The notes under the pieces were generated by a model. The model was not told the origin of the DNA, did not search any database, and saw only the letters and a list, made by a program, of their open reading frames with translations. From Halomonas sp. JB37 (GTDB lineage: Bacteria; Pseudomonadota; Gammaproteobacteria; Pseudomonadales; Halomonadaceae): DNA of 64,000 nt. Where the stretch lies: positions 3,162,001 to 3,226,000 of the forward strand of contig NZ_NRGW01000001.1 in assembly GCF_002332255.1 (NCBI RefSeq), in the 5' to 3' direction. Shown piece by piece: positions 35,268-44,175 of the stretch (positions within the stretch are counted from its first letter, which is position 1; each line of letters opens with the position of its first letter). Position numbers and translations under genes: made by a program.

Positions 35268-37055
35268 TCAATGAATCTCAAAGTCGCTAAGGCATTGCAT
35301 GCCCGCCTCAATGACCGCGCGCTGGGCACGGCCAACCGGCAGCCATTGAGTGATAGCAAACTCTGCGCTGCGCAGCTTGGCAGCGTAGAAAGGGTCGTCG
35401 CTGCCGTTATCAAGCGCAACTTGAGCACTGAGCGCCGCTTGCCCCATTTGCCAGGCGCACAGCACGTGCCCCGCTAAGCTGAGAAACGGCGTGGCGTAGG
35501 CCTGCACCGCGTCCGCCCCTTTTTCAGGGTCGGCGCCCTGCTTGAGCACTATCGCTTGGGCGGTTTTTAGATCGTCTAAGCCGGCGGCTAAGCCACTGCC
35601 TAACGCAGCAAGCGCAGGGTTCGCGTTGAGCTGTTCGACGGTAGTGGCAACGTCATCTAGCAGCGCAGTTAGCGCCTCGCCACCATCGCGTTGAAGCTTA
35701 CGCCCTGCCAAATCAAGCGCCTGAATGCCATTAGTACCTTCGTAAATCGGAGCAATCCGCGCATCGCGCAGCAGCTGAGCTGCGCCGGTCTCTTCCACGT
35801 AGCCCATCCCTCCGTGCACCTGAATGCCCATGGACGCGATATCGACCGCCTGGTCAGTGGAAAAACTTTTAATCACCGGAATAAGAATATCGGCGCGGGC
35901 CTGTGCAGCGCTGCGCGTATCGCGGCTGTCTGCATGACGGGCTGTATCCAGCTCGGCGGCGCAATACAGCGCCAGTGCCCGCAATGCATCGGTACGCGAG
36001 CGCATTGAAAGCAGCATACGGCGCACGTCGAAATGATCGCTAATACTGCATTCAGCACCGCCACGCGATGCCGGCGCTCGCCCCTGACGACGCTCAAGCG
36101 CGTAGGCGAAGGCATGCTGGCAGGCACGCTCAGCCACGCCAATGCCCTGGACACCTACTTTGTGGCGAGCCTCGTTCATCATGGTAAACATATGATTCAG
36201 ACCACGCCCTTCCTGGCCGACCAAGTAGCCAATCGCACCGCCATTTTCACCAAAGCTTAGCGTGCAGGTGGGGGAACCGTGAATGCCCAGCTTATGCTCA
36301 ATGGATGCACAGGTGACGTCGTTGCGCTCTCCAAGCGAGCCGTCGTCATTGACCAAAAACTTGGGCACTAAAAACAGTGAAATGCCTTTATTGCCTTGTG
36401 GCGCATCGGGCTTTCGGGCCAGGACTAGATGAATGATATTGTCAGCGGCGTCGTGCTCGCCCCAGGTGATATAGATTTTCTGGCCGCTAATGCGGTAGTG
36501 ATCGTTTTCGGGCACGGCGCGAGTGCGCACTTGGGAAAGGTCCGACCCCGCTTGGGATTCGGTAAGGTTCATCGTGCCCGTCCAACTACCTTCCACTAAT
36601 TTGGGCAAGTAAGTGGATTGGAGGGCATCGCTGCCGTGGTGCGCCAGCGCCTCGATAGCGCCAGCGGTTAGCATGGGGCAAAGACCTAGCGCCATATTGG
36701 CACCGTGAAGCATTTCCTGCACCGCGCTGGCCACCACTTCTGGCAAATTCTGCCCACCTAACGCTTCGGACACGCCAATACCGTTCCAGCCACCCTCTAC
36801 ATACGCCTGATAAGCCGCTGCAAAGCCATCCGGTGACGTCACGCTGCCGTCGGTATGACGCTTGGCACCCTGTCGATCACCGCTAGCATTTAGCGGCCCC
36901 CAGACATCGCCCGCAAGCTTTGCCGCTTCTTCAAGCACTGCCTCAACTAAATCGGGCGTAGCTTCTTCAAAGCCTGGCAGGCTTAGCGAGCGATGCGCGA
37001 GCAGCTCTTCGAGCACAAAGCGCAAGTCGCGTACGGGCGCAGCGTAAACATTCAT
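35268..37055 (-). CDS. Acyl-CoA dehydrogenase, long form (DmdC/AidB-like C-terminal extension)
   Basis: This FAD enzyme introduces a 2,3 double bond in acyl-CoA. It has 595 residues, longer than classical short-chain enzymes because of an added C-terminal helical domain. FAD/substrate motifs are TMNLTESQAGSDLSQV and ISGQKIYITWGEHD, with the catalytic Glu in APIYEGTNGIQALD. The N-terminal start YAAPVRDLRFVL and overall layout match the DmdC group, which acts on methylmercaptopropionyl-CoA or other short acyl-CoAs. GAGG lies seven bases before the ATG at 37055. It leads the operon, under a PsrA-like palindrome. Confidence 0.92.
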   Translation of the reverse strand: MNVYAAPVRDLRFVLEELLAHRSLSLPGFEEATPDLVEAVLEEAAKLAGDVWGPLNASGDRQGAKRHTDGSVTSPDGFAAAYQAYVEGGWNGIGVSEALGGQNLPEVVASAVQEMLHGANMALGLCPMLTAGAIEALAHHGSDALQSTYLPKLVEGSWTGTMNLTESQAGSDLSQVRTRAVPENDHYRISGQKIYITWGEHDAADNIIHLVLARKPDAPQGNKGISLFLVPKFLVNDDGSLGERNDVTCASIEHKLGIHGSPTCTLSFGENGGAIGYLVGQEGRGLNHMFTMMNEARHKVGVQGIGVAERACQHAFAYALERRQGRAPASRGGAECSISDHFDVRRMLLSMRSRTDALRALALYCAAELDTARHADSRDTRSAAQARADILIPVIKSFSTDQAVDIASMGIQVHGGMGYVEETGAAQLLRDARIAPIYEGTNGIQALDLAGRKLQRDGGEALTALLDDVATTVEQLNANPALAALGSGLAAGLDDLKTAQAIVLKQGADPEKGADAVQAYATPFLSLAGHVLCAWQMGQAALSAQVALDNGSDDPFYAAKLRSAEFAITQWLPVGRAQRAVIEAGMQCLSDFEIH

Positions 37056-37090
37056 GGCGAACCTCGGCAGAGAGTGAATCTGGGCGTTCT

Positions 37091-37104
37091 TAAACAATTG
37101 TTTG
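37091..37104. promoter_or_regulatory. PsrA-like operator upstream of the acyl-CoA degradation operon
   Basis: TAAACAATTGTTTG contains a perfect 12-base palindrome and fits the pseudomonad PsrA pattern AAAC, two to four bases, GTTT. It lies 36 bases before the dehydrogenase start. The assignment to PsrA is by pattern only. Confidence 0.5.
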
Positions 37105-37192
37105 AAAGTAGCGCTACGATAGTAGTAATACTCTCGCCCAGACACCATTAGCCCAAGGTATCAGCCGCCGCCAATAATGCCTCTATATTGCG

Positions 37193-38566
37193 CTACTTGC
37201 GCACGCCCATCTGCTCCACGTCATCATAATAGGTGATATGACTTTCATCTTCGGCAGGCGGCCCTACCACGGGCTCAACGGCGTCAACATCCCATACCGC
37301 GTCGGACAAATCTTCCAGGTGCTCGTGCTCTAGCGCGCCCTGCATTAATTCTTCGGTCACCACTAGCTCGGCACCCGCTGCGGTCATTGGCGTTGTTGGC
37401 GTAAATGGAGCCACGGGCACCGGCGCTGGGCGAACATGGCGACGCCAGGAAAAGAACATGACGAGGAACAGGCTGAGCGAACCAAAAGCCCAGAATAGAC
37501 CTGCGTCGCCTATCGCCGTCATGACCGGTGAAATCATTAGCGGGCTTAGCGTGGCGCCAATCGAATTGATCAACAGCAACCCCTGGCTCATACGCACTAA
37601 GGCGCCCGCGGGTGCACGGTCAGCGGCATGGCTAACGGCGACAGGGTAAAGGGCAAACACCCCGCCGCCGAGCAAGAACAGCAGCCCTGCTAACAGCGGT
37701 GTTGAGAGCGGCAGCCAGAGGATCGCCGCCGAGATCAATACACAGAAACCGCTAATCCCAATCAACACCATCTGACGGTCGTGGCGGTCCGACCAGCGGC
37801 CAATCGGATACTGCAGCAGCATGGCGCCCATAATCACCACGGCCATCATCTGCCCTACCTGACTAACGCTCATACCGTTACGCTGCAAATAGAGCGGTAG
37901 CAGTGTATAGGCCGCCGCCACTACCATGCCCGAGCCCAAACTACCCATCACCCCGGTGGGTGTCAGCATAATCAAACGATGGGGAGGCAGCGGTTCGGCA
38001 TGTTCCATGATCGGCGAGACACGGGGAATCATTGCCATTGGCAGGACGGATAGCGAGGCCAGCAAACCAATCACCATAAAGGGCGCGGTGACGCCCATGG
38101 CGTTAGTCACGCCTAGCAGTAGCTGGCCCAAGACCCCGGCGCCATATAGCGAAATCATATACAGCGCCAGCAGGCGGCCGCGGACCTTTTGATCCCCGGC
38201 GGTCAGCAGCCAGCTTTCAATGACCAGATAAACGCCCACCGTCGCCCAGCCGCCAATCAGGCGTAGGCCAAACCAAGCCCATGGGTCGAAAAACAAGCCC
38301 TGCAGCAGCACCGTAACCGCGACGAGTGAGGCGAAACTACCGTAGGCACGAATGTGGCCAATGCGCAGCAACAGGCGGTCATTCACCAGCGCACCCAGCG
38401 CTAAGCCGATAAAGTAAGCCGACGACACAATACCGATCACCGTGGCCGACTCACCGGCGGCGTCCAGACGCACGGTAATTAAGGTGGCAAGAAAACCGTT
38501 GCCAATCCCGAGAATGAATAGCCCTAACAGGGGCGCCAGCGCCATGGCTAATAGTTGCCGCGACAT
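37193..38566 (-). CDS. MFS transporter, YcaD-like
   Basis: This is an inner-membrane carrier of about 457 residues with 12 hydrophobic helices. Motifs include GIGNGFLATLITVRL at the first helix and the loop-8/9 motif RWSDRHDRQMVLIG. The start at 38566 (MSRQLLAMAL) has AGGTGAGG upstream. An 80-residue acidic C-terminal tail (EELMQGALEHEHLEDL) follows the last helix and is unusual for YcaD. Substrate unknown. Confidence 0.9.
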   Translation of the reverse strand: MSRQLLAMALAPLLGLFILGIGNGFLATLITVRLDAAGESATVIGIVSSAYFIGLALGALVNDRLLLRIGHIRAYGSFASLVAVTVLLQGLFFDPWAWFGLRLIGGWATVGVYLVIESWLLTAGDQKVRGRLLALYMISLYGAGVLGQLLLGVTNAMGVTAPFMVIGLLASLSVLPMAMIPRVSPIMEHAEPLPPHRLIMLTPTGVMGSLGSGMVVAAAYTLLPLYLQRNGMSVSQVGQMMAVVIMGAMLLQYPIGRWSDRHDRQMVLIGISGFCVLISAAILWLPLSTPLLAGLLFLLGGGVFALYPVAVSHAADRAPAGALVRMSQGLLLINSIGATLSPLMISPVMTAIGDAGLFWAFGSLSLFLVMFFSWRRHVRPAPVPVAPFTPTTPMTAAGAELVVTEELMQGALEHEHLEDLSDAVWDVDAVEPVVGPPAEDESHITYYDDVEQMGVRK

Positions 38567-38707
38567 GAAAACCTCACCTTGCCTACAGGAGTGAAAAACA
38601 CGCATGAAACATGTTGCCAAATGTGCTCAAAACCACCGTCATCTCACCTGGCACACCTAGTCAGGCTGGGGTATCGGCGCGCAATTATTGCCCTCAATGG
38701 TGCAAAG

Positions 38708-39087
38708 TCAATGCTTTTCGAATGCTTCGCTCACTCGCGCTGGCGGTTTCTAAACAATAACCGTGTCGGGGCCAGCAAATTCCACTACCAAATTATTCTC
38801 TTGTGCCCACCAGCGAAAGGTCGCTTCACTAAAAAAGCTAACGTGCGTGGGGTCGTTAATATAGTGCCAGTGGGGTAAATAAACGCCCTAAAAAGCGTCG
38901 GCATCCCGTATCATGCGGCGAGTTTTGATGTTTATCGTATTCGGCTTTGGCAGCGGCGGCGCTCAAATGCTGCTCCGGGGGGAACACATACCAGCGCGCA
39001 CGTGGCACACTGGTAATAGTCACGGCGCCGGTCCCTGTGGTAAAGCGCAGTGTAAGTTTCCGCGCATAGCGGGCAGCGGCGCATCAT
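38708..39087 (-). pseudogene. Remnant of a zinc-ribbon class I SAM methyltransferase
   Basis: The minus strand from ATG at 39087 reads MMRRCPLCAETYTALYHRDR and DYYQCATCALVCVPP, the zinc ribbon of a known class I methyltransferase family. A run of six C at about 38978-38983 shifts the frame. One base fewer continues EQHLSAAAAKAEYDKHQNS and FLGRLFTPL. The SAM-binding core that should follow is missing. Another frame then gives YINDPTHVSFFSEATFRWW, the C-terminal part, ending with a TAG at 38750 and further codons KPPARVSEAFEKH to 38708. So the gene has a frameshift, a large internal deletion and probably a nonsense codon. Confidence 0.7.
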
Positions 39088-39127
39088 CGTATTCTCTGGC
39101 TTATCGCTATGGTTTAAGGAAAGAGGC

Positions 39128-39511
39128 ATGCTAACAGGTCTGGATCATCTTGTTGTTACCGTCACGGACATGGGGCGCGCGGTGGATTTTTACTCCCGCG
39201 TGCTAGGCTTAGACGTACGCTATCGCGATGCCCAGCGGGTCGATCTAATGCTTGGGGATACCGCACTACGTCTGCATCAAACAGACACCGATATCGCCCC
39301 CGTCTCCGCAACGCCTACTCCCGGCAGCCTGGATTTATGCCTGCGCTGCCAGCTGCCGCTGGACGAATTTAAGCAGCACCTGGATGCCTTGGCGATTGAC
39401 GTGGAGCTTGGGCCTGTGGCTCGCCAGGGCGCCAACGGGCCGATTGAGTCAATTTATCTGCGCGACCCGGACGGCAACCTGCTGGAGATTTGCCGAGCTT
39501 CTTCGCGCTAA
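39128..39511 (+). CDS. VOC-superfamily (glyoxalase/bleomycin-resistance type) protein
   Basis: This is a single-module VOC protein of 127 residues. It opens LDHLVVTVTDMGRAVDFYSR, where the His is a typical metal ligand, and ends with SIYLRDPDGNLLEI, where the Glu is the second. Close homologues are annotated as VOC virulence-associated or fosfomycin-resistance-like proteins. Substrate unknown. AAGGA and GAGG precede the ATG. Confidence 0.9.
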   Translation: MLTGLDHLVVTVTDMGRAVDFYSRVLGLDVRYRDAQRVDLMLGDTALRLHQTDTDIAPVSATPTPGSLDLCLRCQLPLDEFKQHLDALAIDVELGPVARQGANGPIESIYLRDPDGNLLEICRASSR

Positions 39512-39650
39512 GCTTTGGCCCGCGTTAATGCTAAACCGGGGATCGCAAGGTATCATACGGCCCTTGAACAGCACCCGCTGAGCTGGATAATTCGCAGCTA
39601 ATGAGCAGCAAGCTCTATGCACTTATACAGATTGATCGAAAGGAAACGCT

Positions 39651-40037
39651 ATGCGTGATAATGCCTATGCGCCGCTTGAAGGCGAAATAATCAGCGAAGA
39701 ACAGCGCCACCAGCCCGACACCACGCTGGCGATGGTTATTTATGCGCTTTATCTGGCCAGTTTTTTTCTCGGTTTTACGTCAGTTATCGGGGTGGTCATC
39801 GCCTATGTGTATAAAGGCAAAGGCCCTGCTTGGCTAGAAGAGCACTATCGCTACCAGATTCGTACCTTCTGGATAGGGCTGGTGTACGGCATCGTGTTTT
39901 CGCTCTTGACCTTCATACTGATCGGCTTTCCATTACTGCTGGCGCTCGGCGTATGGCTGATTATCCGCTGCGTTAAGGGCTTTAAAGGGCTGCAAGAGAA
40001 GCGTGCACCCACCAACGTAGATACTTGGCTGCTCTAA
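39651..40037 (+). CDS. DUF4870-like membrane protein
   Basis: This is a 128-residue membrane protein with three hydrophobic helices. The cytoplasmic motif WLEEHYRYQIRTFWIGLVYG between helices one and two is the DUF4870 hallmark. AAAGGA precedes the ATG. Its stop is two bases before the acyltransferase start, so they are probably cotranscribed. Function unknown. Confidence 0.85.
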   Translation: MRDNAYAPLEGEIISEEQRHQPDTTLAMVIYALYLASFFLGFTSVIGVVIAYVYKGKGPAWLEEHYRYQIRTFWIGLVYGIVFSLLTFILIGFPLLLALGVWLIIRCVKGFKGLQEKRAPTNVDTWLL

Positions 40038-40039
40038 TA

Positions 40040-40975
40040 ATGACTCAGCACAGGTCTGAATCCGATGGGCGTTTCTCAAAAGCCAGTGCGATCAGCGGGC
40101 TTTGGCGTCATTTGTCAGGCTGGTCGCTCTCGCGCCTGTGGCGGGTTTCCTCAGCGCTAGGGCCTCAGGTTTACCGCTTTAGCAAGCGTGAACGCTTTAT
40201 CACAGAGCGCAACTTGGGCGTTGTTTACCCCCATTTTTCAGCTGCCGAACGCAAGACGCTTGCCCGGCATAGCCTGCGCCACTCAACGGCGACCATGTTA
40301 GAGCTTGGGCATGCCTGGATGGCGGAGCCGGATAACGTAGAAGCGGGGATTTTGGCGGTCTATGGGCGCGACAAGCTCGATAGTGCCCGGGCGCAAGGCC
40401 GCGGAGTGATCGTGCTAGCCCCGCACTTTGGTAACTGGGAAGTGCTCAACTTCTGGCTGTCGGGCCACTTCCCCTTTACCGCCATGTACGAACCACCCAA
40501 AATTACCGCCTTAGACCCCATAATTCGCCATGGCCGAGAGCGTATGGGAGCAAGCCTGGTGCCGACGAATCCTCGCGGCGTCGCGGCACTGCTCAAAGCG
40601 CTTAAGCGTAGCGAAGCTATTGGCATATTGCCCGACCAAGAACCCGACTGGGGCAGCGGTGTGTTCGCGCCTTTTTTTGGTCGCGATGCCTACACCGCCA
40701 CGCTGCTGCCGAAACTAGTGGCGCGTACCCAAGCAAGAGTCGTCACCGGCGTGGCGCTGCGCGTTCCTGGCAAAGGCTTTGAGATCCACTTTCTAGATGC
40801 CGACGAGCGCGTTTATAGCGCCGATGACGTGGAGTCTGCCACGGGGGTCAACGCTTGCGTAGAAAGCGCCATTGCCCTGGACCCCGCGCAGTATCAGTGG
40901 GAGTACAAACGCTACCGTAAAGTGGTGCAAGAACAGCAGCAATTGCCCAACTTTCGCGACTTTCGACCGTATTGA
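40040..40975 (+). CDS. LpxL/HtrB-family acyltransferase
   Basis: This is an inner-membrane-associated enzyme that transfers an acyl chain to a lipid A precursor or lysophospholipid. The catalytic HX4E/D motif is HFGNWE in VLAPHFGNWEVLNFW, followed by the family blocks ERMGASLVPTN and ILPDQEPDWGSGVFAPFFG. Length is 311 residues. It lacks the usual long N-terminal hydrophobic helix. The ATG lies directly after the DUF4870 stop, with a poor ribosome site of its own, consistent with coupling. Confidence 0.9.
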   Translation: MTQHRSESDGRFSKASAISGLWRHLSGWSLSRLWRVSSALGPQVYRFSKRERFITERNLGVVYPHFSAAERKTLARHSLRHSTATMLELGHAWMAEPDNVEAGILAVYGRDKLDSARAQGRGVIVLAPHFGNWEVLNFWLSGHFPFTAMYEPPKITALDPIIRHGRERMGASLVPTNPRGVAALLKALKRSEAIGILPDQEPDWGSGVFAPFFGRDAYTATLLPKLVARTQARVVTGVALRVPGKGFEIHFLDADERVYSADDVESATGVNACVESAIALDPAQYQWEYKRYRKVVQEQQQLPNFRDFRPY

Positions 40976-40998
40976 TAACGCCTCATTCTTACGGCAGA

Positions 40999-42408
40999 TT
41001 ACTCGTTATTGTCACGGGCATACACATCGTCTAAGCGCTCTATATCGTCCTCGCCCAGGTAGCTTCCCGACTGCACTTCGATCAATTCAAGAGGAATCTT
41101 GCCAGTGTTTTCCAGCCGGTGAAGCGCCCCGATGGGAATATAGGTCGACTGATTTTCACAGACTAAGAAACTCCGCTCTTCAATCGTCACCCGTGCCGTG
41201 CCGCTCACCACTACCCAGTGTTCAGCGCGGTGATGGTGGCGCTGCAACGACAGCCGCCCACCGGGTTTCACGGTAATGTGCTTCACCTGATAACGCTCGC
41301 CGCTATCCATCGCTTGAAAGCTTCCCCAAGGACGCTGAACCTGAGGCGCGCATTCAGGCTCGCGACGCCCCGCCAGAGAGAGTGCCGCCACCAGCTGTTT
41401 GACCTGCTGCGCCTGCTCACGGTGAGCGATTAATACGCTGTCAGATGTTTCCACGACAATCAGATTTTGCACACCCAGCGTTGCCACCAAGCGGTGTTCG
41501 GCAATTACCAGCGAGTCCTGGGTATCGGTTAGCCAGGTATCGCCTTTGGCAGCGTTACCAGCTTCATCGGGCACTACCGTTGCCCACAGCGCATCAAAAC
41601 TACCGATGTCGCTCCACTGCGCCCTCAGCGGCACCACCGCGGCGCGCTCGCAGTGTTCCATGACCGCATAGTCGATAGAGTCCGCCGGGCAGCGGCAAAA
41701 TGCCTCTTCGCCCAGGCGCAGAAAATCTAAGTCGCGATGGGCCGAGCTAACCGCCTCCACGCAGGCCGCAAGCATCGTCGGCTGCAGGCGCTCTAACTGC
41801 TCTAAATAGCTTGAAGCACGCAGCAAAAACATGCCGCTGTTCCACAGGTAGTCGCCGCTTGCTACCAGCTTAGCGGCGCGCTCGGCGTCAGGCTTTTCGA
41901 TAAATGCGGCAAGATGATGCCCCCCGTCTAAAGGCGCACCGCAGGCAATGTAGCCATAGCCAGTTTCAGGCTGGGTCGGCACGACGCCAAACGTCACCAG
42001 GTAGCCTGCTTCGGCGAGCGGCGTGGCAAGCGCAACGCTGTGCTGAAATGCGCCAACATCGCCTATTTCATGATCCGCCGGCAGCACCAGGAGTAGCGGA
42101 TCATCGCCGGCTTGCCGCGCCAGCAATGCCGCACAGGCAATCGCGGGTGCGGTATTACGCCCTTCGGGCTCAAGCACCAGCGTGGCCGCTTGATTCATTT
42201 CGCGCAGCTGTTCGGCCATTAAGAACCGGTGGCTCTGATGCCCCATCAGCATCGGGGCTTTATCGGTCAGCCCGACTAAGCGCCTCAGCGTTTGCTGCAA
42301 CAAACTCTGCGGCGACGTTAAGCGCAAAAATTGTTTAGGCATTTGCTCTCTTGATAGCGGCCAAAGCCGAGTGCCGCTACCACCGCTTAAAATTACCGGC
42401 TGAATCAT
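40999..42408 (-). CDS. manC: Mannose-1-phosphate guanylyltransferase / mannose-6-phosphate isomerase
   Basis: This bifunctional enzyme makes GDP-mannose for polysaccharides. The nucleotidyltransferase signature LSGGSGTRLWPLSR is at the N terminus, and the isomerase cupin domain has the metal-binding QRHHHRAEHWVVVSG near residue 400. Length is 469 residues. It follows the sulfatase-fold gene by about 40 bases on the same strand, which suggests joint use in extracellular glycan synthesis. Confidence 0.95.
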   Translation of the reverse strand: MIQPVILSGGSGTRLWPLSREQMPKQFLRLTSPQSLLQQTLRRLVGLTDKAPMLMGHQSHRFLMAEQLREMNQAATLVLEPEGRNTAPAIACAALLARQAGDDPLLLVLPADHEIGDVGAFQHSVALATPLAEAGYLVTFGVVPTQPETGYGYIACGAPLDGGHHLAAFIEKPDAERAAKLVASGDYLWNSGMFLLRASSYLEQLERLQPTMLAACVEAVSSAHRDLDFLRLGEEAFCRCPADSIDYAVMEHCERAAVVPLRAQWSDIGSFDALWATVVPDEAGNAAKGDTWLTDTQDSLVIAEHRLVATLGVQNLIVVETSDSVLIAHREQAQQVKQLVAALSLAGRREPECAPQVQRPWGSFQAMDSGERYQVKHITVKPGGRLSLQRHHHRAEHWVVVSGTARVTIEERSFLVCENQSTYIPIGALHRLENTGKIPLELIEVQSGSYLGEDDIERLDDVYARDNNE

Positions 42409-42449
42409 GGTTCCATCCTTGTGGTCATCCTTGCATCAGAGCACGCGTT

Positions 42450-44030
42450 TTAGCGAATAGGCTCACCGAAATCGGCCTGTAACCAGTGACGCAGCTCGCT
42501 CATTCTAGGCGCATTTTCAGCCTGTTCGAGCGCAGGCAGCGTGCCGGGTACAAATCCGCGGGCGATAAACGGCGCCAGAAGCGCGGGGTCTGCACTGATG
42601 ATATGCACCGGCACCGCCGCGCTAGCATTATCACCGGTAATTAACGGCGCAGCCTGATGATCACCAAGAACGATCATCAGCGTTTTGTCGTCCACCACCC
42701 GCTCCGCCCAGCGCCCGGTGACTTTTACAGCGTAGTCCACCGACCAAGCATAGTGATCGCGAATACGTTCGATGTCTTGCCACAGCACTTCTGGCGGGTC
42801 GCCGGCGTTTTCCCACGGTGCAAAAATGCGGCCATCCTCGATTAACGACCAGTCTTCAATGACCGGCAGTATCGGTGTCCAGGGCGCATGGCTAGAAATC
42901 AACGCCTGCTGGGCAAACAACGGCGAGTCGCCTAGCAGGTATTTTTGGGTGTAATCGAGAGTGAACTGGTCGGGCATAGTCACCCAGTTAAGGGCAGGGC
43001 CGGCGTAGTCGATATCGTTGGCGGCGGCTATTTCATCGAAACCGTAAATCTTGCCTTCCGGCCACGCCATGGTAATAGCGGGCATGACGGCTAGCGTGCG
43101 CTGCCCGGTGGCACGAAAATCATCAATCAACGTGGAATGGCCGCTGTCTAACATCAGCCGATACCACAACTGGTTGTCGATCCACCGGCCGCTGAGCGTG
43201 GTCGCGTGCGCCAGCCACGACTGCCCTCCGCGAATCGGGGCTTCTAACATACCCGACACGACGTGAATATCTCGCTTTTCTAAGCGCTGCTGCATCTCGG
43301 CAAGGGTGGGCAGCAACACGTCAGCATAGCGCGGGTCATTCAGCGCCGAGATGCCGTAAGACTCAATGAAAGTCAGCAGCACATTATGTCCCTCAAGCCC
43401 TGGCAGGGCCTGGGCCTGCATAGGCGCGTCTTCCAACTGCGCGATAAATTCACGGCGAGCAGCATGGGTATCAGTTACTTGCTGCCATTGAAAACGCGTG
43501 ATGTTGACCAAAGGCAGGCGGGCGCTATCCACTAATCGCATACCGTTAAGCTCAAGCGCGGCACCGCTGGTCGCCATCACCAGCAGCGCTAATGCAACCA
43601 CTCTGGGTATGCGCTTAGTAACGTAAGACGCTGGTGGCAGTAGCAGCCATGCCAAGCCCGCAGCAATACCCAGCAGCAAGCCGGCGCCGGCCAGCATTGC
43701 GCACACGGCCAAAAACTGCCCGAGATTACCTTCCAGCAAGTTATAAACCGCGCTCATTAAAGGCAAATCGAGATAGAGGTTGAGTGGCCTGGCAAAGGCC
43801 ATATGCGTCGCGGCAGTTCCCAGGTTGCTTGCCGTTGCCAATACCACCCAGCTCACCAGCCCCACTGCCACGATGAGGCGAGCCCTGCCACGAGGAAGCA
43901 GCAGCATTAAAGGCGCGATGACCAACGCTTCCCAGGCAATCAGATGTGAGCTGATATCACTAAAACGCCACCACAGCGGCGCGATGAGCAGTAGATTGAG
44001 CAGCAGTACCGTTGATAATAATCGGGTCAT
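42450..44030 (-). CDS. Sulfatase-fold membrane enzyme (phosphoethanolamine/phosphoglycerol transferase-like)
   Basis: This is an inner-membrane protein of 526 residues. About four or five hydrophobic helices fill the first 170 residues, followed by a periplasmic alkaline-phosphatase-superfamily domain. Metal-binding motifs NVLLTFIESYG and LMIVLGDHQAAPLI are seen. The usual Thr/Ser nucleophile is probably the Ser in RGGQSWLAHATT. Such enzymes decorate lipid A, LTA or osmoregulated glucans. Divergent position next to opgG makes an OpgB-like role on glucans attractive but unproven. Confidence 0.8.
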   Translation of the reverse strand: MTRLLSTVLLLNLLLIAPLWWRFSDISSHLIAWEALVIAPLMLLLPRGRARLIVAVGLVSWVVLATASNLGTAATHMAFARPLNLYLDLPLMSAVYNLLEGNLGQFLAVCAMLAGAGLLLGIAAGLAWLLLPPASYVTKRIPRVVALALLVMATSGAALELNGMRLVDSARLPLVNITRFQWQQVTDTHAARREFIAQLEDAPMQAQALPGLEGHNVLLTFIESYGISALNDPRYADVLLPTLAEMQQRLEKRDIHVVSGMLEAPIRGGQSWLAHATTLSGRWIDNQLWYRLMLDSGHSTLIDDFRATGQRTLAVMPAITMAWPEGKIYGFDEIAAANDIDYAGPALNWVTMPDQFTLDYTQKYLLGDSPLFAQQALISSHAPWTPILPVIEDWSLIEDGRIFAPWENAGDPPEVLWQDIERIRDHYAWSVDYAVKVTGRWAERVVDDKTLMIVLGDHQAAPLITGDNASAAVPVHIISADPALLAPFIARGFVPGTLPALEQAENAPRMSELRHWLQADFGEPIR

Positions 44031-44175
44031 CGCATTCTCGTGTGTGTCTGCTTTAGCTTAAGATACCTAAGATAAGAGCTATCAGTGTCCTACCTTATTG
44101 AAAGGCAATAGACAGGCGCAAGGCATAGGGCTGCTGAAAAACACCATAATAATGTATGTCGAAAGGATTTCGCCC

